Below, one piece after another: positions 56,114-64,000 of a stretch of DNA of 64,000 nucleotides. Under the pieces are notes generated by a model that had not been told where the DNA came from, searched no databases, and saw nothing but the letters and a program-made list of their open reading frames with translations. A program made the translations under genes and the position numbers. Position 1 is the stretch's first letter. Each line of letters begins with the position of its first letter. Source of the stretch: an uncultured Candidatus Puniceispirillum sp. (GTDB lineage Bacteria; Pseudomonadota; Alphaproteobacteria; Puniceispirillales; Puniceispirillaceae); NCBI GenBank assembly GCA_905182545.1, contig CAJJBY010000001.1, positions 124,001-188,000 of the forward strand, written 5' to 3'.

Positions 56114-57356
56114 TATTTTTCATCACGCCAAGGAACTGTGCCACCTCAGCAGCGCTGTTATAATGACACATTGACACCCGAATGCAGCTATCAAGGCCAA
56201 GTGGATCAAGAACATTTCCGGAATAATGATCGGCTTTGCGAAGATGGGTTCTGACCCCTTCGCTGTTCAGGCGGGCGACAACATCTTTTGAATCGATGCC
56301 ATCAACATAAATCGAAACCAGCCCTTCACGCGCCGGATTGTCAACGCCGCCAATAATATGAACATGCGCCATTTCAGCAAGGCCGGGCAAATTGCCAGTG
56401 CCGTGGATCATGGCATCGGTTAGCGCCTGTTCGTGATCATGGATGGCATTGCCAGCGGCCTCGAAACGGGTGCGTTGATCATCGCTGTCACAAACCTGAC
56501 TGCCAAGCCATTCAATATAGTCAACAACATCAGACATGGTGGCGTAGGCGCCGGTATCGCGCGTGCCAAGTTCCCAATTTTCGGCCGGCCCACCAACAAG
56601 GCTGTCATGCGGCAGCGCGGCCATACGGTCGGAAATCCATGCAAGGCCATAGCCATGCCGCGAAAACATTTTATAAGGCGAGATGACATAGCCATCGACA
56701 TCATAGGCGCTGATATCAATCTGCCCGTGGGCGGCATGCTGGATGCCGTCAACAATGATAAAACAATCAGGGCTAACCGCGCGGATCGCTCTCGCAATGG
56801 CGGCCACATTCATACCCATGCCGGTGACGGGTGATGTGTGCAAAATCGTGGCAACGCGTGTGTCTTTTGAAATATGGCTTGCATAGGCATCAGCGGTGAC
56901 AAGCCCTTTGGCATCATCATGCGCGATCAGAACATGTTCTTTGCCGCTAATCGGCGCCCAGCGTGCGCATGCACTTCTCGTTGCGGGATGTTCGATTGTC
57001 GAGCCAAGCACAACCCCGTCTTTTGCCGTGCCAAGACAGGCATTCATCACCAGACGGAAAATCAGTTCAGTGCCGCTTTCGCCAACAAAAAACTGTCCCT
57101 TTGGCGCATTCATAAAAGCGCGCAAATCTTGTTTGGCCTTGTCGATGACGCGAACCAGCTCATGCGAGCCCGGATTGTCACGACCCTGATTATCGGGGAT
57201 CGCCGCATATTTTGCCGATGTGTCGACGATCTTGCTAAGCGTCAGGGCGCCGCCCGCATTTTCAAAGAAAACGCGTGGCCCTTGGACTGGACAGCTATCA
57301 ATTTGGGCAAATTGGCCGCGAATATTTTCAAGAAGATCAGCAGAAATTTTGGTCAT
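56097..57356 (-). CDS. Class-V aminotransferase / cysteine desulfurase-like protein
   Basis: A PLP-dependent enzyme of the aminotransferase class V fold, 419 aa. Features are the N-terminal FFENAGGALTLSKIVDTSAK, the GESGTELIFRLVMNACLG cofactor-phosphate region and TIEHPATRSACARW. The Asp-x-x-His FIIVDGIQHAAHGQIDISAY and the Schiff-base Lys region GYVISPYKMFSRHGYGLAWI complete it. The sequence fits the VC1184-like cysteine-desulfurase-like subgroup rather than IscS or SufS; the substrate is unknown. No Fe-S assembly genes are near. The last bases overlap the convergent cupin gene. Confidence 0.85.
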   Translation of the reverse strand: MTKISADLLENIRGQFAQIDSCPVQGPRVFFENAGGALTLSKIVDTSAKYAAIPDNQGRDNPGSHELVRVIDKAKQDLRAFMNAPKGQFFVGESGTELIFRLVMNACLGTAKDGVVLGSTIEHPATRSACARWAPISGKEHVLIAHDDAKGLVTADAYASHISKDTRVATILHTSPVTGMGMNVAAIARAIRAVSPDCFIIVDGIQHAAHGQIDISAYDVDGYVISPYKMFSRHGYGLAWISDRMAALPHDSLVGGPAENWELGTRDTGAYATMSDVVDYIEWLGSQVCDSDDQRTRFEAAGNAIHDHEQALTDAMIHGTGNLPGLAEMAHVHIIGGVDNPAREGLVSIYVDGIDSKDVVARLNSEGVRTHLRKADHYSGNVLDPLGLDSCIRVSMCHYNSAAEVAQFLGVMKNITSPN

Positions 57357-57516
57357 GACAGATTGCTTTCAAAACGAAGAGTAAAAAATATTTAACCATA
57401 GAAAACCAGAAGGTAAAGGTGAATTTGATTGGGTGATCGGCCGAGCTGCCACAATCTTTGTGGCGGCAATGCCAGATCAATTGAAAGTCTTCATGCGTTA
57501 GTGCTAATATCCGGCC

Positions 57517-59095
57517 ATGCAGCCCAAAGTGATCATTGTCTGGTTCAAACGTGACCTTCGTGTGTTTGACCATGCGCCGCTGGCCAATGCGGTGCATGAC
57601 GCTGATTTTGTTTTACCACTTTTTGTTGTCGAGCCGGATTATTGGCGATTGCCAACATCATCAAGGCGGCATTGGTGTTTTGTGAATGACTGTCTTCACG
57701 AGCTGGATGCCAGCCTTGCAGCGCTTGGCCAGCGGTTGATTTTACGCATTGGCGAGATGAATGACGTGCTGGATGAGCTGTCGCGCCATGTGCAAATTCA
57801 GGCGGTTTATGCGCATGAAGAAACTGGCGACGCATGGACCTATGCGCGTGATCGAAAAATGCATGCCTATTGCCAGCGGACGAAAATACCATTTCTGGAA
57901 TCTCCGGCAAATGGCGTTGTTCGACGGTTGAAAAACCGCAATGATTGGGCGGCGATGCGCCATCAGCGCATGCAAGCGAGCCGAATTCCACGCCCTGCCA
58001 GCCTGCCAGCCTTGCCCTTGCTGCAAAGTGAGGCGATCCCACAAAAAGATGACCCGCTTTTTGGGGCAGCTCTTGACCAATTGCCCACAAGTGGAAAAAC
58101 CGCGATCCAGCCGCATGTGCAAAGTGGTGGGCGCAAAGCGGCCATTGCCTCTGCTTACCTCATTTCTGCAAGACCGAAGTCAATTCTATATCAAGAATCT
58201 TGCCTCGCCATCACAAGGGCCGGATACGTCGATGCGGTTATCGCCGCATCTGGCATGGGGAACGATGTCATCGCGTGAGGTTGAGGCCAGCATCCGCAAT
58301 TATCTTGGTAACCCGGAAAATGATATCACGCCAGCCAAACGCCGTGGTTGCCGTGCGGTGATGTCGCGGCTGGCTTGGCGCTGCCATTTCATGCAAAAGC
58401 TTGAAGATCAGCCAGATATTGAATGGGCCGCGATGCACCCGCTTTATGAATCGGTTCGTGATGATACGGATCAAGATGCCGGTCGCAAAGCGGCCTATCT
58501 GGCCGCATGGAAAACGGGGCAAACCGGCTATCCGATGATTGATGCCTGCATGCGGTCGCTAATTCATCAAGGCTGGATCACTTTTCGGATGCGGGCGATG
58601 TTGGTCAGTTTTGCCAGCTATCATCTATGGCTCGATTGGCGGTTAACCGCGCCCTATTTGGCGCAATTATTTACTGATTATGAAGCTGGCATTCATTATA
58701 GCCAGTTCCAGATGCAGTCGGGAGTGACCGGCATCAACACAATCCGGATCTATAATCCGGTCAAACAATCAATTGATCATGATCCTGATGGGCAATTTAT
58801 CCGCCGATGGGTGCCTGAACTGGCGGATTTGCCTTCACAATGGATTCACCAGCCGCAGGCCATACCGCCGGTTGAGGCCGCAGCGATTGGCTGGGTCATT
58901 GGACGTGATTATCCGTTGCCCATTGTCGAGAATGCAGCGGCCATGCGCGAGGCGCGTGACCGCATTTATGCCGTCCGAAAAAGCGATCAATTCAAGACGA
59001 TGGCGCGTTTGGTCTATCAAAAATTAGGAAGCCGCAAACCGGCGCCAAAAAGGCCGCGCCGCAAAATCAATGGCGCGCAACCCCGCCTGATTTAA
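57517..59095 (+). CDS. Cryptochrome/photolyase-family flavoprotein (frameshifted as sequenced)
   Basis: A light-dependent DNA repair or photoreceptor protein, about 525 codons after correction. The N-terminal photolyase domain begins [20 protein letters not shown] and has the typical [16 protein letters not shown] strand. The frame breaks near 58147-58155 (KAA to [18 protein letters not shown]). The FAD domain follows with [40 protein letters not shown] and [20 protein letters not shown], then [20 protein letters not shown]. The span is 3n+1 bases. The [15 protein letters not shown] wording is that of the bacterial FAD-binding photolyase-related group, so CPD repair is likely but unproven. 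Confidence 0.87.
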
Positions 59096-59115
59096 ACACC
59101 GCATTGATTAGATCA

Positions 59116-60060
59116 TTATCGCCAGATAGGGGCGTCATCAATATGGCTTTGCGCTTCGTCAAGCATTTGAATAACAGCTCCTTCAAGTGCGCGCGCAAAG
59201 GCCATTGCTGCACGCGATAGCGGGCGGCGCTTTGGCGTGATGATCGAAAATTGATAGGTAATCTTTGGTGCAAATCGGCGAAAGGCAATGTTGTTGTTAT
59301 TCGACCATAGGCGGCGTTGAAACCATGTGCTTGATGCGCTAAAGACGCCGAAGCCCGCACCTGATCCGATGATTTCATATTGGGCTGCTACATTTTGCAT
59401 CTGGAACTTTGGATCGAAATCCACACCAGCGTTGTTAAAGGCCGCTTTGAGCGCCTTGGCAATATGATGTTCGGGCAAAAAGCTGGCGCACGGGCGACCT
59501 GCTAGATCTGCTGGCTCGATCACCGATTTTGCCAAAAGTGGATCCCGATTTGGTAAGGCGCAAACACAATCAACTTCAAAATGCCGACATTGGGTCAAAT
59601 CACTATCTTTGCCGCGTTCGGCAAGCCCAACATCGAATCGTTGTGTCTCTAGGCTGGAGATGACTTCAGATGACCCTTGGACCGCAACTTGAAAATTGGC
59701 TTTTGGGTATTTCTTGGAGAATTTGGCGATAATGGCTGGCAGGAAATGGTCACCAAAAAGAGGCATCGAACTGACATTTATTTTTGTCGGGGTTGCCTCG
59801 CCACCTGATTTTAATAATTGTTTCAGATCGTCAACCTGCTCCAGAATTTCATTAGCCCTGTCGAGCAGAAAAAAAGTTTCAGGAACGGGAATTAAACGCC
59901 CCTTTTGACGCTCAAATAACTGGCAATTCATGCTTCTTTCAAGCTCTTTGACGGTTGCGCTTAAGGCCGGTTGGGTGCGCCCTAATTGCCGCGCCGCAGC
60001 AGAAATTGAACCGGTCTTCATAATTTCGCGAATGACGGTCATTTGCCATAAACTAATCAT
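59116..60060 (-). CDS. LysR-family transcriptional regulator
   Basis: A 314-residue regulator with the N-terminal HTH MKTGSISAAARQLGRTQPAL, SATVKELERSMNCQLFERQK and a LysR substrate domain beginning INVSSMPLFGDHFLPAIIAK. It is transcribed divergently from the TAXI-TRAP operon, with about 295 bases between, and LysR proteins usually control the divergent neighbour. Two inverted repeats in the shared region (listed separately) are candidate sites. The inducer is probably the transported compound or a product of it. Confidence 0.92.
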   Translation of the reverse strand: MISLWQMTVIREIMKTGSISAAARQLGRTQPALSATVKELERSMNCQLFERQKGRLIPVPETFFLLDRANEILEQVDDLKQLLKSGGEATPTKINVSSMPLFGDHFLPAIIAKFSKKYPKANFQVAVQGSSEVISSLETQRFDVGLAERGKDSDLTQCRHFEVDCVCALPNRDPLLAKSVIEPADLAGRPCASFLPEHHIAKALKAAFNNAGVDFDPKFQMQNVAAQYEIIGSGAGFGVFSASSTWFQRRLWSNNNNIAFRRFAPKITYQFSIITPKRRPLSRAAMAFARALEGAVIQMLDEAQSHIDDAPIWR

Positions 60061-60085
60061 TTTGTGCCTTTTGTGTTTTGTTTGA

Positions 60086-60118
60086 TATCGTACGATAGCC
60101 CATAAGAATTTTTTATGG
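60086..60118. promoter_or_regulatory. Inverted repeats in the LysR-TAXI divergent region, candidate operators
   Basis: Two dyads lie next to each other. One is a 12-bp perfect palindrome TATCGTACGATA at 60086-60097. The other is CCATAA (60100-60105) / TTATGG (60113-60118) with a 7-base spacer. Dyad symmetry close to the start of the regulator is the usual arrangement for LysR autoregulatory sites. Binding is inferred, not shown. Confidence 0.45.
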
Positions 60119-60354
60119 AATTAGAATAATTTATAATTTGTTTTAATGGAAATTCTCGCTCTAAAGTATTGTTCGGCTTCATGCTGAATGATGCCGAAAA
60201 TTTGGCAAATGGGGGAATGCCTGATCTAGATATGGATCATTTGGGTTAAGGCCCTTTCCTTTATTTGTTTGTCGAAGCGTTTGGCTAAAAAAGGCTGTAA
60301 AGGCTATTGGCCGTAACTGCTTTACTGATTGACGTAACCATTGTGGAGGAACCC

Positions 60355-61350
60355 ATGAAATATTTAGGCAAGCTATTTGCAACAGCTTTGGTTTCATTGC
60401 TTGCGATGGGCAATGTAGCCCAGGCGCAGGACATGACATTTTTTAGAATTGGTACTGGTGGAGCTGGTGGAACTTACTTTCCAATTGGCGGTTTGATTGC
60501 TAATGCGATTTCAAGCCCTCCAGGTGCACGCTCGTGCGAAAAAGGTGGAACCTGTGGTGTGCCAGGATTGATTGCAATTGCAGTATCAACAAACGCATCA
60601 GTGTTCAATATGAACGCTGTCCAGGCAGGCAACCTTGAAGCTGGTCTCGCTGGCGGACAAAGCGTGGCTCAGGGTTATGAAGGAACAGGGAAATTTAAGG
60701 GCAACAGGAAAGACAAAGTCCGGATCATCGCCAATCTTTACCCTGAAGATATGCACCTGGTCCTTCCAAAAGGAACGAAGATGAATAGCCTCAAGGATCT
60801 TGAAGGCAAGAGCGTTGGAGTTGCATCAGCTGGTTCTGGAACTCAAGTTTCTGTCAAAATGATTTTGAAGCATTATGGCATCTCAGTAAAAGAAAACGAA
60901 TTGGGACTTAATCAAAGCGCCCAGAGGCTTGCCGATGGTCAGCTTGATGCATTTTTCTATGCTGGAGGCACACCATTTGCTGCGCTGATTCAGCTTGGAT
61001 CACAAAAAGGATTTGAGCTTTATAATTTCTCAGCTTCGGAGCGAAAAGAAATCAATAAAATCATCCCTTATTATGTTGAGTCAAAAATCCCTGCCGGAAC
61101 CTATGAGACAATCGGTTATGACGTTGCAACAGTTGCAGTCAATGGCCAGCTTGTAACATCGATTGATCAGCCAACTGATTTGATCTATGGCATTACAAAA
61201 GCATTGTGGAGCAAAAAGACACGTAGTTTGCTTGATAAAGGGCATTCTAAAGGTAAGGCAATCCAGTTAGAGACCGCGCTGAAAGGCGTTCTTATTCCAG
61301 TTCATCCTGGTGCTGAGAAGTTTTACAAAGAACAAGGTATGATGAAGTAA
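60355..61350 (+). CDS. TAXI-family TRAP transporter solute receptor
   Basis: The periplasmic receptor of a TAXI-type TRAP system, 331 aa. The start at 60355 follows GGAGGA. The Sec signal MKYLGKLFATALVSLLAMGN ends with AQAQD. The TAXI hallmark FFRIGTGGAGGTYFPIGGLI comes directly after it, then SVFNMNAVQAGNLEAGLAGG, DMHLVLPKGTKMNSLKDLEG and KSVGVASAGSGTQVSVKMIL. It delivers an unidentified solute, often a dicarboxylate or amino acid, to the permease downstream. A hairpin separates it from the permease gene. The LysR gene on the left probably regulates it. Confidence 0.94.
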   Translation: MKYLGKLFATALVSLLAMGNVAQAQDMTFFRIGTGGAGGTYFPIGGLIANAISSPPGARSCEKGGTCGVPGLIAIAVSTNASVFNMNAVQAGNLEAGLAGGQSVAQGYEGTGKFKGNRKDKVRIIANLYPEDMHLVLPKGTKMNSLKDLEGKSVGVASAGSGTQVSVKMILKHYGISVKENELGLNQSAQRLADGQLDAFFYAGGTPFAALIQLGSQKGFELYNFSASERKEINKIIPYYVESKIPAGTYETIGYDVATVAVNGQLVTSIDQPTDLIYGITKALWSKKTRSLLDKGHSKGKAIQLETALKGVLIPVHPGAEKFYKEQGMMK

Positions 61351-61364
61351 AAATCGTATTTATG

Positions 61365-61409
61365 AAGTTGCAGAGGCCCCTAGGAAGGGTGTTTCTGCAA
61401 CTTTTTTTA
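61365..61409 (+). terminator. Intrinsic hairpin between TAXI receptor and permease genes
   Basis: A perfect 10-bp stem AAGTTGCAGA (61365-61374) / TCTGCAACTT (61394-61403), with a GC-rich loop that may fold further, is followed by a run of Ts. It lies 14 bases after the receptor stop. Partial termination would favour receptor production. Confidence 0.8.
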
Positions 61410-61447
61410 ATTTTATTTTTTTATAAAAAACCTTTGAGGAAACTTTA

Positions 61448-63546
61448 ATGGCTGAACTGGACATCGAGAAAGCAGAAGAGCTGGAGAAAAAATACGACTC
61501 TGGGCTGCAAACACGTGTCATTGGGCCATATTTGGTAAAGTTTACTTATTATTTTTCAATATTGTTTGCAGCTTATCATTATGTCACCGCGGGGATTGGA
61601 GTGCCTATTGATTACTGGCATATGGGCTCGCACATGGCTGGCGTCATGGTTTTGGTTTTTATTGGATTTCCTGCCTTTCGCGGTAAACAAGCGGGACAAT
61701 TGCGTTCCAATAGCTGGTGGATATACGGCAATGTGCCCATTTGGGACTGGCTCTTGATTGTTGCCGGTGTCGCATCAGCTTACTACGTGGGTATAACATG
61801 GTATGAGATTGATTTTGAATTTTTAGGTGGCAGATTTCAACTTTCTGATCAAGTGATGCGTCAAGGCAATCCCGCTACAATTGACGTTGTTTTTGGCACA
61901 ATTCTGATTGTGGTTTTGCTTGAGGCTGTGCGAAGGACACTCGGTATCATTGTGCCAATAATTATTGGTATGTTCATAGTCTATGCCGTTTTCGGCATGT
62001 ACATGCCGTTTCAAATCCTAAAACACCCCGGTGTTAACTGGGAACTTTTCATCAACAACATGTATTTCCCTGAGGAAGGTATCTTTGGAGTGACGCTGTG
62101 GATTGTCTCGACAGTTGTGTTTCATTTTGTGCTCTTTGGAATTCTTGCTCAAAGGATGGGGCTGGGACAGTTCTTTGTTGACGTTGCAACAGTTGCTGCA
62201 GGTCGCTACACAGGCGGTTTAGCGAAGGTCAGTGTGGTTTCTTCAGCTTTTTTTGGAACAATTTCGGGATCGTCGATCGCAAACACTGTTTCCACGGGCT
62301 CTTTAACAATTCCAAACATGAAGCGGATGGGATATCCGGGGCATCTTGCGGGTGGCGTTGAAGCTGCTTCTAGTGCGGGTGGCCAGATTACACCGCCAAT
62401 AATGGGTGCTGCTGCATTTGTGATGGCAGAATTCCTTGCGGTTCCTTACACGACTATTATTTTGGCTGCGCTGGTTCCGGCTTCGATGCATTATGTTGGC
62501 GTAATGTCGATTGTTCACTTCAAGGCTAAACGTCTCGGCTCTGAAAGGTATGCCTGCTTCTGAAATTCCAAAATTGTGGGATGTGATTAGACGAGGGTGG
62601 CCAACTGCCATCCCTTTGGCTGTACTGATCTACGTTTTATTTAGTGGCTATTCACCTCACATGGCGGCGTTTTGGGGCATCACGACTGCATTGGTGGTTG
62701 GTTTTATCAACCCAATGCACCGTATCGGTTTGAAAGACGTAATGGATGGCTGTGTAACTGGGGTGAAATATGCTCTTGCTGTTGGCGCTGTATGTTCAGC
62801 GATTGGTATTGTTGTTGGTGTAGTAAATACAACAGGCCTTGGTTTCAGGCTTGGCTTCATGGTCGCAGAAGTGGCAGTGAACTTTGGTGAGTCAGCCGTT
62901 GCCGTTAATAGCCTGGATCCCGCTGGCGGATTTCAGTCTGCAGGATCTTACACTGTTTATCTCTTTCATTATGATTGCAATCACTTGCATTTTTATGGGT
63001 GCTGGATTACCAACAACGGCGCTTTACATAATGCTTGCAACAGTAGCGCAGCCTGCCTTGGTGAATCTTGGTGTGCCGCCACTAGCAGTCACACTCTGTT
63101 TGTGTTGTACTACGGCGTTATTTCTGAAATTACTCCGCCGGTTTGTGCGTCTGCCTATGCGGCGGCTGGCATTGCTGGAGCTAACCCGTTTAAGACAGGC
63201 TTATCGGCCTTTTCACTTGGCATCGGAAAGTTGTTGGTGCCCATGGTGTTTGTGTACTCGCCAGCCTTGCTAATTGTTCTTGATGATTATTTCACTTGGG
63301 CCGAGTTTATTCAAACTGCAACAACATGTGCTCTCGGCGTGTTCATGCTCTCCGCATCAGTTGCTGGGTATTTTCTGGTATTCATGAATGGTCCCAGCCG
63401 AGTGATGTTTGCGCTAGCAGGATTGCTTTTGGTGTCGCCTAGTACAACTGCAATGTTGTATGCAGCTTTTGCTGGCATCCCCGGTCCTTGCTCATCAGAT
63501 TTACGAACGGTATTTGAACAAAGGGCGCCCAAAAATGGAGCGCTGA
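61448..63546 (+). CDS. TAXI-type fused TRAP permease (4TM-12TM), several frameshifts as sequenced
   Basis: The fused small and large TRAP permease, about 699 codons. The intact first part includes FVKFTYYFSILFAAYHYVTA-type helices, the transport motif SSAFFGTISGSSIANTVSTG and GVEAASSAGGQITPPIMGAA. The frame breaks near 62535 (FKAKRLG to LKGMPASEIPKLWDV). It breaks again near 62930, where LQDLTLFISFIMIAITCIFM, GAGLPTTALYIMLATVAQPA follow, near 63095 (back to LFVLYYGVISEITPPVC), and near 63482. The correct end, PVLAHQIYERYLNKGRPKME, follows from one fewer C in ATCCCCGG. The stop overlaps the cupin ATG (TGATG). Without this correction the permease would falsely fuse to the cupin. Confidence 0.87.
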
Positions 63547-63902
63547 TGCATCCTGTTTCAAAAAGCACAAAAAAAGCTTATCAATGGGGTGATGGTGGTC
63601 TTGGCTGGCCACTTGTCGAGACCGAGGGCTTGCTTGTGATTGAAGAAACGCTGGCACCTGGCTGTGGCGAAAAACATCATTATCACATGCACGCAGCACA
63701 ATGTTTCTATATGCTGTCGGGGCGCGCGATGATGCAGTTTGCTGACGGCCAGAATGTCGAAATTGACACCGGCATGGCCTTGCATATCCCGCCTGAAACC
63801 CATCATGCAATTGTTAATCAGACTGGCGAAGAAATTCGCTTTCTGGTGATATCGGCGCCATCATCACGCGGTGATCGGCATGAAGTGGAACAGAACTCAT
63901 GA
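63546..63902 (+). CDS. Small cupin-domain protein
   Basis: A 118-residue single-domain cupin. Motif 1 is EKHHYHMHAAQCFYMLSGRA, with two or three metal-binding His and a Gln where Glu is usual. Motif 2 is GMALHIPPETHHAIVNQTGE with the last His. It starts at an ATG that overlaps the permease stop and ends overlapping the start of the next gene (CATGA), so three genes are coupled. The role may be an isomerase, dioxygenase or binding protein acting on the imported TRAP substrate; this is inference from the operon. Confidence 0.85.
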   Translation: MHPVSKSTKKAYQWGDGGLGWPLVETEGLLVIEETLAPGCGEKHHYHMHAAQCFYMLSGRAMMQFADGQNVEIDTGMALHIPPETHHAIVNQTGEEIRFLVISAPSSRGDRHEVEQNS

Positions 63903-64000
63903 CACTGCCGGAAAGCAGGATTGATGTTGCTGTTATTGGGGCGGGCATTATTGGCGTCTGTACTGCGCTTGAACTTGCTGAGCGTGGCATAAAGGTTACG
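63899..64000 (+). CDS. FAD-dependent oxidoreductase (DadA-like), cut by window end
   Basis: Only the first 34 codons are in the window. They read MTLPESRIDVAVIGAGIIGV followed by CTALELAERGIKVT, the FAD-binding beta-alpha-beta motif at the extreme N-terminus, as in DadA/DAO-type oxidoreductases (compare IVIGGGIVGVAAAL in the gene at 4.5 kb). It overlaps the cupin stop by four bases, so it is part of the TAXI operon. That suggests the imported compound or its product is an amino acid or amine oxidised by this enzyme. Confidence 0.8.
   Translation, partial: MTLPESRIDVAVIGAGIIGVCTALELAERGIKVT

Noticed and set aside
62511-63902. A single long frame that appears to fuse the TRAP permease C-terminus to a cupin domain
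   Set aside because: The real permease ending is found in the other frame with one fewer C near 63482, and its stop overlaps the cupin start by TGATG. The fusion is an artefact of a single-base insertion.
1-64000. tRNA, rRNA, CRISPR arrays, riboswitches and prophage genes
   Set aside because: Reading both strands gave no tRNA T-loop and acceptor pairs, no repeat-spacer periodicity, no recognised riboswitch core and no phage structural proteins.

Overview
The window looks like the chromosome of a marine, heterotrophic, Gram-negative alphaproteobacterium. The evidence is an AapJQMP amino-acid transporter, TRAP transporters of both the DctP and TAXI types, a DmdA/GcvT-like protein, a flavocytochrome c sulfide dehydrogenase pair, a DUF2390 protein and many short DMT/EamA exporters. 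The gene set and moderate GC recall the SAR116 (Puniceispirillaceae) type, but that placement is inference. I see no rRNA, tRNA, CRISPR array, phage or plasmid origin.

Layout. 1-5.8 kb: a LysR regulator cut by the window edge, an ABC-F ATPase, a polytopic membrane protein and a DadA-like oxidoreductase. 5.8-18.6 kb: a more AT-rich accessory segment bracketed by two decayed IS3-family orfA remnants. It holds a VOC protein, an ABM-type protein, a TRAP transporter whose large permease carries a ~330-residue coiled-coil tail, a SABATH-type methyltransferase, a cytosolic gamma-glutamyltransferase-like enzyme, a 3-hydroxyisobutyrate-type dehydrogenase and a DMT exporter. 18.6-23 kb: an amidase, a small membrane protein, a 2-hydroxyacid dehydrogenase pseudogene, a GST, a GlcG-type protein and a DMT exporter. 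23-28 kb: aapJQMP. 28-38.7 kb: mostly housekeeping genes (ubiX, DUF2390, RraA-like, fccAB, DUF3108, htpG, HDAC-like). 38.7-53.2 kb: a nitrogen-compound catabolic block with a citryl-CoA lyase-like protein, three M20 peptidases, a second GGT-like enzyme, a DMT exporter, a complete peptide ABC transporter and an amidase. 53.3-59.1 kb: a SUMF1 protein, a DmdA-like protein, a cupin, a class-V aminotransferase and a photolyase. 59.1-64 kb: a LysR regulator divergent from a TAXI-TRAP operon, followed by a cupin and the start of another DadA-like oxidoreductase.

Together the genes describe an organism that takes up amino acids, peptides and organic acids by four high-affinity systems, hydrolyses amide and gamma-glutamyl bonds, oxidises amino acids and probably oxidises sulfide.

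The dominant oddity is that about 15 otherwise intact genes are split by frameshifts. In most of them the full span is 3n+1 bases long, which means one extra base with the codon content intact on both sides. This looks far more like systematic insertion error in the assembly than pseudogenisation. I therefore annotate these as whole genes and state where the frame breaks. Start sites were moved from the longest possible ORF where a ribosome binding site or family length supports it.
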